NCBI GenBank assembly: GCA_031272075.1
Contig: JAISUK010000047.1
Location: forward strand, 25,524 to 89,523
Direction of reading: 5' to 3'
From: Dysgonamonadaceae bacterium
Lineage (GTDB): Bacteria; Bacteroidota; Bacteroidia; Bacteroidales; Azobacteroidaceae
DNA length: 64,000 nucleotides
The notes beneath the pieces were generated by a model. The model was not told the origin of the DNA. It worked only from the letters and a program-made list of their open reading frames with translations, and did not search any database. The number at the start of each line of letters is the position of its first letter. The stretch's first letter is position 1. Shown piece after piece: positions 1 to 8,200 of the stretch. A program made the translations under genes and the position numbers.

Positions 1-207
1 GTTTTCAAACACTTCTTCCAGGCTGTCGTTATACGACGCAAACTCTTGGAGTTTCTTTTCGAGGTCGTGTTTGATTTCCACACTGATCTGGTTAGCGCGT
101 TTACCGATGATGCGGACAGTTTCGTAAATATTTCCCGTGTTTTCCGACATTTCCATCATGTCACGGGTGATTGTATTGGCAGGCGCCGTTGATTTTTTGT
201 AATCCAT
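1..207 (-). CDS. rpoZ: RNA polymerase omega/Rpb6-like subunit (3' part cut by window edge)
   Basis: Small subunit that helps assemble and stabilise the RNA polymerase core. The first 69 codons are visible, read on the minus strand from ATG at 205-207: an N-terminus starting MDYKKSTAPANT, then an acidic ETGN-like stretch and the motif RIIGKRANQISVEIK that marks the Rpb6/omega fold of Bacteroidota. The rest of the gene lies beyond base 1. It follows bamD with a 22-base gap in the same direction, an order common in this phylum, so the two are probably co-transcribed. I am fairly sure of the family; only the C-terminus is unseen. Confidence 0.88.
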   Translation of the reverse strand, partial: MDYKKSTAPANTITRDMMEMSENTGNIYETVRIIGKRANQISVEIKHDLEKKLQEFASYNDSLEEVFEN

Positions 208-229
208 AATGATTATTATCGTTTCGTTT

Positions 230-1063
230 TTATAATTGTTGATTGTCTTTGATGTATTTGGAGGCTTCGTCAAACATTTTCTGTACCTGTTTGAGGTATT
301 TGCCCTCAGGATATTCGTTGATATAGGAATAATATTCGTCGACGACATCCCTGAAACGCAGGTTCTTTTTCTCGTCTATGCTCAGCATGGCCATGTCGTA
401 ACGTGCACGAATGGAGTAATACATAAACTCTTCCCTGTATTTGGAATAGGGATAAGACTTGATGGCATTTTGAGCTGTAACGACACAGGAAGTGTAATTG
501 CCTCCGGGAAAGGGATATGCGATCACATAATCGCCCAGGTTGTAATACAGCCGTACTGCCAGGAGCTCTTTCAGCGCCAGCTTTTCCTGTAATTCAAACA
601 AGATTTGCTGGGCAGTTTCTTTCCGTTCACTCTGGGGATAATATTCCATGAAATCCTGGAATTGTTCGATGGCTTTGTAGGTATCCGCCTGATCTAAACG
701 CGGATCCGGAGAATCGAGGTACAAGCCGTAGGCCGCATAATAACGCGCCAATTCCGTGTATTCTCCTTTGGGATAGCTGGTGTAATACGACTTGAAATAT
801 TCCGCTGCCGTCTGGTAGTCTTTCATACGGTAATAGCTCTGCGCAAGGAGGTAAAGCGATTCTTCCGCATTGCTGGTGCCCTTAAACATCGGCATGATGT
901 CTTCCAGCAGGATAGCCGAGCGGCTGAATTTTCCCTCATTGAAATATTTCTTGGCATATTCATAACGCGCCATCATGTCGGGATTCTTCAATACTTTATT
1001 AAATTCCCCACATGCCGACGAAATCAACACCAATGTAATAAGAAACAGCAATTTTTGCTTCAT
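230..1063 (-). CDS. bamD: Outer membrane assembly lipoprotein BamD
   Basis: TPR-repeat lipoprotein of the BAM complex, which inserts beta-barrel proteins in the outer membrane from its periplasmic face. The chosen start (ATG 1061-1063) gives 277 residues beginning MKQKLLFLITLVLISSAC, a lipoprotein signal with the modified cysteine at residue 18. An upstream in-frame ATG at 1093 would add ten residues and place the start upstream of the predicted promoter, so it is rejected. Several TPR units follow (for example YEYAKKYFNEGKFSRS and AAEYFKSYYTSYPKGEY), as in BamD/YfiO. rpoZ lies directly downstream. The long TsaD and SusC neighbours are not obviously linked to it. Confidence 0.92.
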   Translation of the reverse strand: MKQKLLFLITLVLISSACGEFNKVLKNPDMMARYEYAKKYFNEGKFSRSAILLEDIMPMFKGTSNAEESLYLLAQSYYRMKDYQTAAEYFKSYYTSYPKGEYTELARYYAAYGLYLDSPDPRLDQADTYKAIEQFQDFMEYYPQSERKETAQQILFELQEKLALKELLAVRLYYNLGDYVIAYPFPGGNYTSCVVTAQNAIKSYPYSKYREEFMYYSIRARYDMAMLSIDEKKNLRFRDVVDEYYSYINEYPEGKYLKQVQKMFDEASKYIKDNQQL

Positions 1064-1081
1064 AGCATCCAAATTAGCGTG

Positions 1082-1089
1082 CAAAAATA
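1082..1089 (-). promoter_or_regulatory. Predicted -7 element of the bamD promoter
   Basis: On the minus strand these bases read TATTTTTG, a match to the Bacteroidota -7 consensus TAnnTTTG. Transcription would begin about 12 bases before the bamD ATG at 1063, which supports the shorter bamD start. I see no clear TTTG -33 box at the usual 20-base distance. Confidence 0.5.
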
Positions 1090-1150
1090 GCAATTCCCTT
1101 TGACATGAAAAAAATTTTTATCCTTTATTAATACAAAAGTCGATTTTTTA

Positions 1151-1576
1151 TTACAATTTATAAAGTTCACTGGCGGCCAGCAGCTTCAGTTTATTGGCGT
1201 TCAAAACTTCCACGCATTTATCCAGGTTGTCGGGACGAATCACGACCACCGCCCCGTTTCCGGCAGTAAAAGCGTACATGTATTCGATGAAGACGCCCGC
1301 GTTGGTAATGATGTCCATTGCTTTGGCCAGCGAACCGGGTTGGTCGGGGCATTGCATGCAAACCACATCCGTCGCAGTGACCGCATAAAGATGTTCTTTC
1401 AGCACCTGTTTGCCTTTTTCGGGATCCGAGACGATGAGCCGCAGAATTCCAAATTCAGAATTTTCCGCTACGGTGAATGCAGTCATATTGATACCTGCTT
1501 CGCCCAATATTTTCGCCACTTCGGTGAATCTTCCTTTCTTATTTTCTAGAAAGATAGACAATTGCTTGATGATCAT
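1151..1576 (-). CDS. Double ACT-domain protein
   Basis: A 141-residue protein made of two ACT domains and nothing else: residues about 3-68 (start MIIKQLSIFLENKKGRF) and about 70-138 (CMQCPDQPGSLAKAMDII). ACT domains bind small ligands, usually amino acids, and regulate metabolic enzymes. This stand-alone tandem type is often found next to phenylacetate-CoA ligase genes in anaerobes, as here, where it starts 23 bases after the end of the CoA ligase gene. By inference it senses an amino acid or aryl acid and tunes the ligase or its pathway. The ligand cannot be read from the sequence. Confidence 0.85.
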   Translation of the reverse strand: MIIKQLSIFLENKKGRFTEVAKILGEAGINMTAFTVAENSEFGILRLIVSDPEKGKQVLKEHLYAVTATDVVCMQCPDQPGSLAKAMDIITNAGVFIEYMYAFTAGNGAVVVIRPDNLDKCVEVLNANKLKLLAASELYKL

Positions 1577-1599
1577 AATTTATATTTTTATATTAACAA

Positions 1600-2901
1600 T
1601 TAAACCAGTTTCCTTTTATCTACCACACGTTTGGCTTTGCCCTGGCTGCGTTCGATGCTGCGGGGTTCTACCAGTCTGACTTCGGGCATGATTGTCAGCA
1701 CGCTCTGCAAGCGGTGAGCGATATTTTTGCGCAATTCGAGCATTTTCGCCATTTCATCGGAGTAATATTTCTCATTCACTTCCACTTCGACTTCAAAAGT
1801 ATCGAGGTTATTCACCCTGTCGACAATGATTTTGTAATGCGGCTCCAGTTGCGGGATATCGCAGAGCACCGCTTCCACTTGCGACGGGAACACGTTTACG
1901 CCCCGGATGATCAGCATATCGTCGCAACGTCCCAATATGCGTGACATGCGTACCGACGTGCGTCCGCAGGCGCATGGCTCATAATTGAGGCTCGTGAGAT
2001 CGCGTGTACGGAAGCGCAACAGCGGCATCCCGTCTTTGGTGATGGTAGAGAAGACGAGTTCACCCATCTGCCCCGGAGGCAGCGGTTCGCCGGTTTCCGG
2101 ATCCACAATTTCCGGGAGGAAATGATCTTCGCACAGGTGCGTGCCGTTTTGACATTCGCACTCATGTCCCACCCCCGGACCGATAATTTCCGTCAGTCCG
2201 TAGATGTCGTACGCCTTGATCCGCAGTTTTTCTTCCAGTTCCTTGCGCATGCCTTCCGTCCAGGGTTCTGCGCCGAAAGCGCCCACACGCAACTGAAATT
2301 CTTCGCGTGGGAAGCCGGAATCGAGCAGTGCGTCCGCCAGATAGAGCGCATACGAAGGAGTACAGGCCAATCCGGCAGTACCCAAGTCGTGCATCAGCAG
2401 GATTTGCTTTTCGGTATTGCCGCTTGAAGTCGGAAGCACCGTCCCGCCAATCCTTTCTGCCGCACCATGGGCGCCCAGCCCTCCGGTAAAAAGTCCGTAG
2501 CCGTAGGATACCTGAATCACATCGTTCTTGCCCAATCCATAAGCCGTGAAACAACGTGCGCCCACTTCGCTCCAGATCCCCAGGTCGTTGCGGGTATATC
2601 CTATCACTATCGGTTTGCCGGTAGTGCCCGACGAAGCATGTATCCGGACGATTTCCGAAATTGGGACGCTCAATAAACCGTAGGGATAAAAATCGCGCAA
2701 GTCTTTTTTCGACGTGAACGGCAGTTTCACGATGTCTTCCAGTTTTCGGATATCGTCGGGTGATACATCATGTTCCTGCATCCGTTTGCGATAGGGCTCA
2801 CAGTTGTGATAGACGTGTTCGACCGTCTTTTTCAGGCGTATTTCCTGAAGCAAGCGCATATCCCCGCGGGACATACACTCCATTGTCTCATTCCAAATCA
2901 T
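1600..2901 (-). CDS. paaK: Phenylacetate--CoA ligase family protein (aryl-acid AMP-forming ligase)
   Basis: An adenylate-forming enzyme of 433 residues, the usual PaaK length, that would activate an aryl acid such as phenylacetate or indoleacetate to its CoA thioester using ATP. Visible motifs: the P-loop SSGTTGKP at residues 90-97, the adenylate motif YGLTE at 234-238, a cysteine/histidine cluster CECQNGTHLCEDH around 248-260 typical of this branch, RFRTRDL near 297, and the hinge-type GRCDDMLIIRGVNVFPSQ. It sits between a membrane-protein gene and an ACT gene, all minus strand with short gaps (41 and 23 bases), so probably one operon. In gut anaerobes this enzyme usually works with indolepyruvate ferredoxin oxidoreductase, which is not in the window. 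Substrate is inferred only. Confidence 0.88.
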   Translation of the reverse strand: MIWNETMECMSRGDMRLLQEIRLKKTVEHVYHNCEPYRKRMQEHDVSPDDIRKLEDIVKLPFTSKKDLRDFYPYGLLSVPISEIVRIHASSGTTGKPIVIGYTRNDLGIWSEVGARCFTAYGLGKNDVIQVSYGYGLFTGGLGAHGAAERIGGTVLPTSSGNTEKQILLMHDLGTAGLACTPSYALYLADALLDSGFPREEFQLRVGAFGAEPWTEGMRKELEEKLRIKAYDIYGLTEIIGPGVGHECECQNGTHLCEDHFLPEIVDPETGEPLPPGQMGELVFSTITKDGMPLLRFRTRDLTSLNYEPCACGRTSVRMSRILGRCDDMLIIRGVNVFPSQVEAVLCDIPQLEPHYKIIVDRVNNLDTFEVEVEVNEKYYSDEMAKMLELRKNIAHRLQSVLTIMPEVRLVEPRSIERSQGKAKRVVDKRKLV

Positions 2902-2942
2902 ATAATCAAAGGTATTTATTTTAGTTGATAACTATTATTTTA

Positions 2943-3635
2943 TCAATTTCTTCCTTTCACGGCTGCGATGGCCAGCAGTACGCCCAGCACGATGCCCAAA
3001 AGCGCAGCGAACAACACCTGGAAGTCGGCAGGCAGGATAAACGTGACCGTATGTGCCGGAACCCAGAAATAGGGAATGGTTTTCTTGAACACGAAGCCCC
3101 ACTGCACATTCCAGTTGAGGTTGGCCAGGTACTTGCCGAACGGAATTTTTTGCAACAAGCAGGAAAGTTTTCCGCCATTGTTCAGGATGTGGGTGTCCGT
3201 GACTTTATGGACGGTCATGAATACAGGCGCAAAACAGGTATTCATCATCAGGCTGATGCCGAATGCGCCAACCAGTTTTTGCCAGGTAAACGCGCCTGCC
3301 ATAGCGGCTGCGACCCCTTTCACGCCGATGTAATCGATCACAGGAGGCACTCCGGCAGCAAACACTTTCATGGCGAGGGCGATCCAAACGCCGAGCAGCC
3401 CCCAGACCACTGCGCGCGGCCAGATGCCGAAACCGGCTTCATTGTAATGACCTGTCTTGATTCGAAGACCCAACATCTCTCCCATGGTAGACAGCACTCC
3501 GAATTTCAGGAATGCCATGATAAAACCGTGGGCGCCGTTGAACTGTTTGTACGCATCATACAATGATGGGAATAAAAAGAACGGCAGAAACAGCAACACA
3601 AAGCACAAAGCAAATACAAAATCTTGTTTTTTCAT
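2943..3635 (-). CDS. Uncharacterised integral membrane protein, possibly Mpv17/PMP22-like
   Basis: A 230-residue protein with about five hydrophobic segments: an N-terminal helix (MKKQDFVFALCFVLLFLPFF), a segment around 73-96, one near 120-140, and two in the last 60 residues. The C-terminal stretch with WNVQWGFVFKKTIPYFWVPA recalls the Mpv17/PMP22 signature, where a tryptophan-rich turn precedes a helix and a pore-lining helix, but the match is weak and I do not assign a function. It is the first full gene of a unit continuing into the CoA ligase and ACT genes. Its start codon is preceded directly by a 28-codon leader ORF (TGA-CGT-ATG junction), which fixes the start at 3635 and suggests translational control. 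Confidence 0.75.
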   Translation of the reverse strand: MKKQDFVFALCFVLLFLPFFLFPSLYDAYKQFNGAHGFIMAFLKFGVLSTMGEMLGLRIKTGHYNEAGFGIWPRAVVWGLLGVWIALAMKVFAAGVPPVIDYIGVKGVAAAMAGAFTWQKLVGAFGISLMMNTCFAPVFMTVHKVTDTHILNNGGKLSCLLQKIPFGKYLANLNWNVQWGFVFKKTIPYFWVPAHTVTFILPADFQVLFAALLGIVLGVLLAIAAVKGRN

Positions 3636-3648
3636 ACGTCAATAATTT
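3630..3648 (-). repeat. Shared translation-start element, copy 1 of 4
   Basis: Reads AAATTATTGACGTATGAAA on the minus strand, containing the stop of the leader ORF (TGA) and the start of the membrane-protein gene (ATG). The same 19 bases occur at 12609-12627, 58178-58196 and 59786-59804, each time with the ATG used by a real gene. Confidence 0.85.
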
Positions 3649-3725
3649 ATTTTTAAAAGGTCGTATGGAACTCGCACGGTATTATTGTCATCCTTCGGGT
3701 GATCGTAAAATCCGGCTCGTTTCAT
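3639..3725 (-). CDS. 28-codon leader ORF, copy A (conserved with 59709-59795)
   Basis: Minus-strand ORF of 28 codons plus TGA, starting at ATG 3723-3725. It begins MKRAGF, has a variable middle (YDHPK), then DDNN, then RVPYDLLKINY and stop. A second ORF at 59709-59795 has the same length and shares 19 of 28 residues (MKRA, F6, DDNN, RVPYDLLK, NY). The stop is followed by CGT and then the ATG of the next gene, so ribosomes finishing the leader land on the downstream start. A predicted promoter at 3761-3768 would place this ORF about 29 bases into the transcript. Inference: a regulatory leader peptide or reinitiation device. Alternatively only the DNA or RNA sequence is conserved; codons of shared residues are nearly all identical, so the two copies do not separate these cases. 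I know of no named family for it. Confidence 0.55.
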   Translation of the reverse strand: MKRAGFYDHPKDDNNTVRVPYDLLKINY

Positions 3726-3760
3726 GAACGATCGGTGTTATTCATTGATTAGAAATTCGA

Positions 3761-3768
3761 CAAATGTA
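3761..3768 (-). promoter_or_regulatory. Predicted -7 element for the leader ORF/membrane protein/CoA ligase operon
   Basis: Minus strand reads TACATTTG, matching TAnnTTTG. A start site near 3754 would give a short untranslated stretch before the leader ORF at 3725. No clear -33 TTTG is seen at 20 bases. Confidence 0.45.
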
Positions 3769-3817
3769 TACAATTATCGGGAAAAACCTATAAAATCGAA
3801 CAAAAAAAAAAATGATT

Positions 3818-4837
3818 TTATACCACAACTCTGGCGAAAGGTTCGAGATCCATGGGGGCAAATTCGCGGTTCAGGAACTTGAAATAGCCGTTCATGGCGA
3901 CCATGGCGGCATTGTCGGTCGTGTAGGCGGGAGGGGGGATGTAGATATTCCATCCATACTGCTCGGCGTGTTCGCGAAACGCTTTCCGCAAGCCGGAATT
4001 GGCCGACACGCCACCTGCAAGCGCCACTTCGTTGATATGCAAGTCGGCGACCGCTTTCCGCAATTTCGTCATCAGCACCGACACAATTGCCTCCTGAAGA
4101 CAGGCGCAGAGGTCGTTTCTGTTTTTTGCTATAAATTCGGGATCTGTCTTCAATGCGTCGCGCAACAGGTAGAGGAATGAGGTCTTCAAGCCGCTGAAGC
4201 TGTAATCGTACTCCGGCACATTCGGCCTGCTCAGCGGAAACGCCTGTGGATTGCCTTCGTTGGCCAGGCGATCTACCAACGGGCCTCCGGGATAGGGCAA
4301 CCCCATCACCTTCGCACATTTGTCGAACGCTTCGCCCGCCGCATCGTCGATTGTTTGCCCGATGATTTCCATCTCGTTCCATTGCCGAACCAGGATGATC
4401 TGCGAGTTGCCTCCCGATACCAGCAGGCAGAGGAAAGGGAACTTCGGTTGACGGGTATCCGAGACATCGGTGCGGATGAAATGCGCGAGGACATGCGCCT
4501 GCAAGTGATTCACTTCGATGAGTGGAATGTCGAGCGCGGCTGCAAGTCCTTTGGCAAACGACACGCCCACCAGCAACGAGCCCAGCAATCCCGGTCCGCG
4601 GGTGAAAGCCACCGCATCGAGCGATGCTTTCCGGACGTCCGCCCGTTTCAATGCTTCGTGCACCACAGGCACAATATTTTCCTGGTGCGCCCTTGAAGCC
4701 AATTCCGGCACCACGCCGCCATAAGCCTCATGCACTTTCTGGCCGGCAATAACATTCGACAGGACAATGCCGTCGCGTATCACCGCAGCCGAAGTGTCAT
4801 CGCACGACGATTCGATGCCTAATAGTGTAATTCCCAT
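3818..4837 (-). CDS. tsaD: tRNA N6-adenosine threonylcarbamoyltransferase TsaD
   Basis: Transfers the threonylcarbamoyl group to A37 of ANN-decoding tRNAs, working with TsaB, TsaC and TsaE in the cytoplasm. The start at ATG 4835-4837 gives 339 residues, the normal length, beginning MGITLLGIESSCDDTS. Visible family features: ELASRAH at residues 45-51, the metal-binding HLQAH (H111 and H115), VSGGNSQ, the nucleotide-site DDAAGEAFDK, GGVSANSGLRKAF and a C-terminal TDNAAMVA. A longer in-frame reading from 4948 adds 37 residues lacking homology-like features and runs through the predicted promoter, so it is rejected. It is divergent from the SusC gene at 5204. Confidence 0.95.
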   Translation of the reverse strand: MGITLLGIESSCDDTSAAVIRDGIVLSNVIAGQKVHEAYGGVVPELASRAHQENIVPVVHEALKRADVRKASLDAVAFTRGPGLLGSLLVGVSFAKGLAAALDIPLIEVNHLQAHVLAHFIRTDVSDTRQPKFPFLCLLVSGGNSQIILVRQWNEMEIIGQTIDDAAGEAFDKCAKVMGLPYPGGPLVDRLANEGNPQAFPLSRPNVPEYDYSFSGLKTSFLYLLRDALKTDPEFIAKNRNDLCACLQEAIVSVLMTKLRKAVADLHINEVALAGGVSANSGLRKAFREHAEQYGWNIYIPPPAYTTDNAAMVAMNGYFKFLNREFAPMDLEPFARVVV

Positions 4838-4856
4838 TTTTTTGCCTTTTGAGCGA

Positions 4857-4864
4857 CAAAAATA
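4857..4864 (-). promoter_or_regulatory. Predicted -7 element of the tsaD promoter
   Basis: Minus strand reads TATTTTTG (TAnnTTTG). Transcription would start about 13 bases before the tsaD ATG. No good -33 box is visible. Confidence 0.45.
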
Positions 4865-4987
4865 GTAAAAAAAATGCATCGTAAGGTTTTTCCAAATTAT
4901 CATTACGAATGGATAACCGTCACAACTCTTTACTTTATAGACAGACACTAATTATCTGCGAATTATCAATAAATCAATATTATCAAA

Positions 4988-5027
4988 AATCTGCGTAAAT
5001 CTGTATAATCTGCCTCATCTGTGTGTA
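4988..5027 (+). repeat. Short tandem direct repeats with core ATCTG
   Basis: Four degenerate units of 9-10 bases, each with the core ATCTG followed by CG, TA, CC or TG (for example AATCTGCGTA then AATCTGTATA). Repeats of this style are scattered between genes in Bacteroidota genomes. No function is assigned. Confidence 0.6.
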
Positions 5028-5112
5028 TTAGAAACAGCCTCTTTTCGTAAAAATTTTTAGATGAATTGCAAAAAAAAAAAAAGAACCTTAATAATAATTA
5101 AATAATTGTCCG

Positions 5113-5120
5113 TATATTTG
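5113..5120 (+). promoter_or_regulatory. Predicted -7 element of the first SusC promoter
   Basis: Reads TATATTTG (TAnnTTTG). The expected start is near 5127, giving an untranslated leader of about 77 bases before the SusC ATG at 5204. The -33 position lacks a clear TTTG, which could mean an activator is needed. Confidence 0.5.
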
Positions 5121-5203
5121 TGGCCTGACAATATGCTGTTTGCATTATACAATTTGCAATGCGCATATAATTGGAATAATAAAATTAAATTAAGTAATTG
5201 ATT

Positions 5204-8200
5204 ATGCGAAAATTGAAACCTATCTGGTGTTTGTTAGCCGTTTGCATGCTGTTTGTAACAGCAGCGGCCTTCGGCCAGGAAAGACAAACTACACTCAGCG
5301 GCGTAGTGAAGGACGCCGCCGGCGAGTCGCTGATTGGCGTTTCGGTCGCTGTGAAAGGTACAGCAATCGGAACCACCACCAACATCGACGGCCTGTTCTC
5401 GCTCGCGGCACCCGTGTCGGCCAACTCCGTGCTGGTGTTCACATACGTCGGGATGATCACACAAGAAATCCCTGTGGGAAGCCAGCGAGTATTTAATGTG
5501 ACAATGAAAGAAGACGCCACCCAACTCGAAGAAGTGGTGGTGACGGGCTTCCAGAATCTCGACAAACGCACGTTCACGGGGTCTACCGTGAAAATCAAGG
5601 CCGACGACCTGATCAGTGAGGGCATGTCAGACATCAGTCGCATGCTCGAAGGCAAGGCTGCGGGCGTGTCGATTCAGAACGTCAGCGGCACTTTCGGCGC
5701 CGCACCCAAGCTGCGTATTCGCGGCGCAACTTCAATCTACGGTAACAACAAACCCTTGTGGGTCATCGACGGCGTGGTGCTCGAAGACATCGTCAACGTG
5801 TCGAACGACCAATTGGCCAGCGGCGACCCCACTACCCTACTCGGATCGGCTGTCGCAGGCCTCAATGCCAACGACATTGAGAACATCGACATCTTGAAAG
5901 ACGCCTCGGCCACCGCTCTCTACGGCGCACGCGCCATGAACGGCGTCATCGTTGTCACCACCAAAAAGGGGAAGGAAGGCAAACCGCAGATTGCTTACTC
6001 CGGCAATTTCTTCATCCGTCAGAAGCCGCTCTACAGCGATTACAGTATCATGGATTCCTGGTCGCAGATGGCTTTCTACACCGAGCTTGAAAACCGCAAG
6101 GGATTCATCACCAGTTCTATCCTCAACAATAGCGATTCGGGAATCTACGGCAAAATGTACCAGATGATCTCTAATTTTCAACTGGACAATACTGTCGAAG
6201 CCAAACGCGACTTCCTCATGCGGTATGCCATGGCCAATACCAACTGGTTTGACGTCCTTTTCCGCAATACCATTGTGTCTGAACACTCACTGAGCGTCTC
6301 ATCGGGTAGCGAAAACGCCCGGTCGTATGCCTCCGTCAGTTTCTACGACGATCCGGGATGGACATTGGGCGAAAGCGTTAAACGCTATACCGCCAAGTTG
6401 CGCAATGACTACAAAATGGGATCGCGACTCGACCTGGCGTTCGACATCTCTGCCAACTACCGCGAACAGAAAAATCCCGGCACACTGACCCGTAGCGATA
6501 ATGTCGTGAGCGGCGAATACACCCGCGACTTCGACATCAACCCTTTCAGCTACGCGATAAACACTTCGCGTGCACTCACTGCATACGACGAAAATGGCAA
6601 CTTGGAATATTTCCAGCGCAACTATGCCCCGTTTAACATCATCAACGAGTTGGAAAACAACAACCTCAATGTCACCGTGATGGATATCAAGCTGCAGGGC
6701 GAAGCCACTGTGAAACTCACCAAAGCATTGAACTACTCGTTCATGGGCAACATTCGCTACGTAAAATCTGAGCGGGAACATCTCGTGAAGGAGAACTCCA
6801 ACATGCCCCAAGCCTACCGTGCCAACGGCAACAGTACCATCATTAGCGGGAATCGCTTCCTCTATGCAGACCCCGACAACCCCAATTCGGAGAAGCTCGT
6901 GGTGCTGCCCGACGGCGGTTTCTATAACACCACCGACAACCTGTTGCGGTCGTACGATGTGCGCAACCAGCTGAACTACAAAAACAGTTTCAACGACCTG
7001 CACGACCTGTCGTTCGTGACCGGGATTCAAATTCAGGGCAATGAACGTAAAAACCGTCAGAACACCGGCTATGGCTACCAGTACGAATCGGGCGGATTGC
7101 CTTCGTATGACTACCATATCCTCAAAATGATGCTCGAATCCGGCATATATTATTATGGTATGGACGAGACGCGCTACCGCTTTGCGGCAGCCTACGCCAA
7201 TACCGAATACACCTACGACATGCGCTACGCCCTGTCGGGCACCGCACGCTACGAAGGCTCTAACCTCGCCGGCAGCACTGCACGCTGGTTGCTCACCTGG
7301 AACGTAGGCTTCCGTTGGAACATGATGGAAGAAAAGTTCATGAAGCCGCTCTCGAAATGGGTCGACCACATGAATATCCGCACCAGCTACGGCCTTTCGG
7401 CGCAAGCGCCCGAACGCGGCAACTCCAGCACCATCTATTACAACGAGAACGCCTACCGTCCGATGAGCAGCGGCGACGCCGAATCGGTGATTGCCATCTC
7501 GAGCATCGGCAATACCGGCCTCACCTGGGAAAAATCGTACCAGTTCAATGTTGGATACAATGTCAGCCTCTTCAACAACCGCATCGACTTTATGGTGGAA
7601 TACTGGCGCAAGAACAACTACGACCTGCTCGACCGCATTCAGACCTCCTACATCAGTGGCGACTGGACGCGCTACGCCAACTATTCCGACCTTGAATCGC
7701 ACGGCTGGGAGTTCACGCTCGGACTCGTGCCTGTCAACAACAAGAATTTCAGTTGGCGCATCAACCTGCCGTTCGGATACAACACCAGCGAGATTACACG
7801 TATGGAATACAAGCCGCGTATCTACGACCTCACCCGTCCCGAAGGCGGCAACATCGTGGGATATCCGCTGCGCAGCCTCTTCTCGGTGCAGTTTATCGGC
7901 CTCGATGGAGAGAACGGCCTGCCGCGGTTTATCGACCACCTGGGTGGAGAATCGTATGGTATCTACATGCAGAACACCGATGTAGACACCTACATGCAAT
8001 ACCTCAAGTATGAAGGTTCGGTAGACCCGACTTTCACGGGAGGATTCAACAATACCATCCGCTACAAAGACTTTACGCTGAACACCTTCATCACTTACCA
8101 GGGCGGCAACAAGATCCGGCTCTATTCTGCTTTCAAAGCGAGCTATTCCGATCTGGATGCGTTGCCCAACGAATTTAAAGACCGTTGGACGGTGCCCGGC

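Larger units (their letters stand above)
4838..5203. other. Divergent intergenic region between tsaD and the first SusC gene
   Basis: 366 bases, AT-rich. It holds the tsaD -7 box (4857-4864), a run of short ATCTG repeats (4988-5027), an A12 tract near 5070-5082 and the SusC -7 box (5113-5120). A 22-codon ORF (5133-5201) ends two bases before the SusC ATG. No longer coding potential is seen. Confidence 0.6.

Noticed and set aside
3789..3822. AT-only inverted repeat TATAAAATC/GATTTTATA at the end of tsaD as a terminator
   Set aside because: The stem has almost no GC, the loop is 16 bases, and it overlaps the tsaD stop codon; too weak to call.
4838..4948. Longer TsaD start at 4948
   Set aside because: The extra 37 residues have no TsaD-like sequence and the frame would include the predicted -7 box; the normal family start is at 4837.
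5198..5203. TTG start for the first SusC gene
   Set aside because: It adds two residues before a good signal peptide start (MRK) at ATG 5204.
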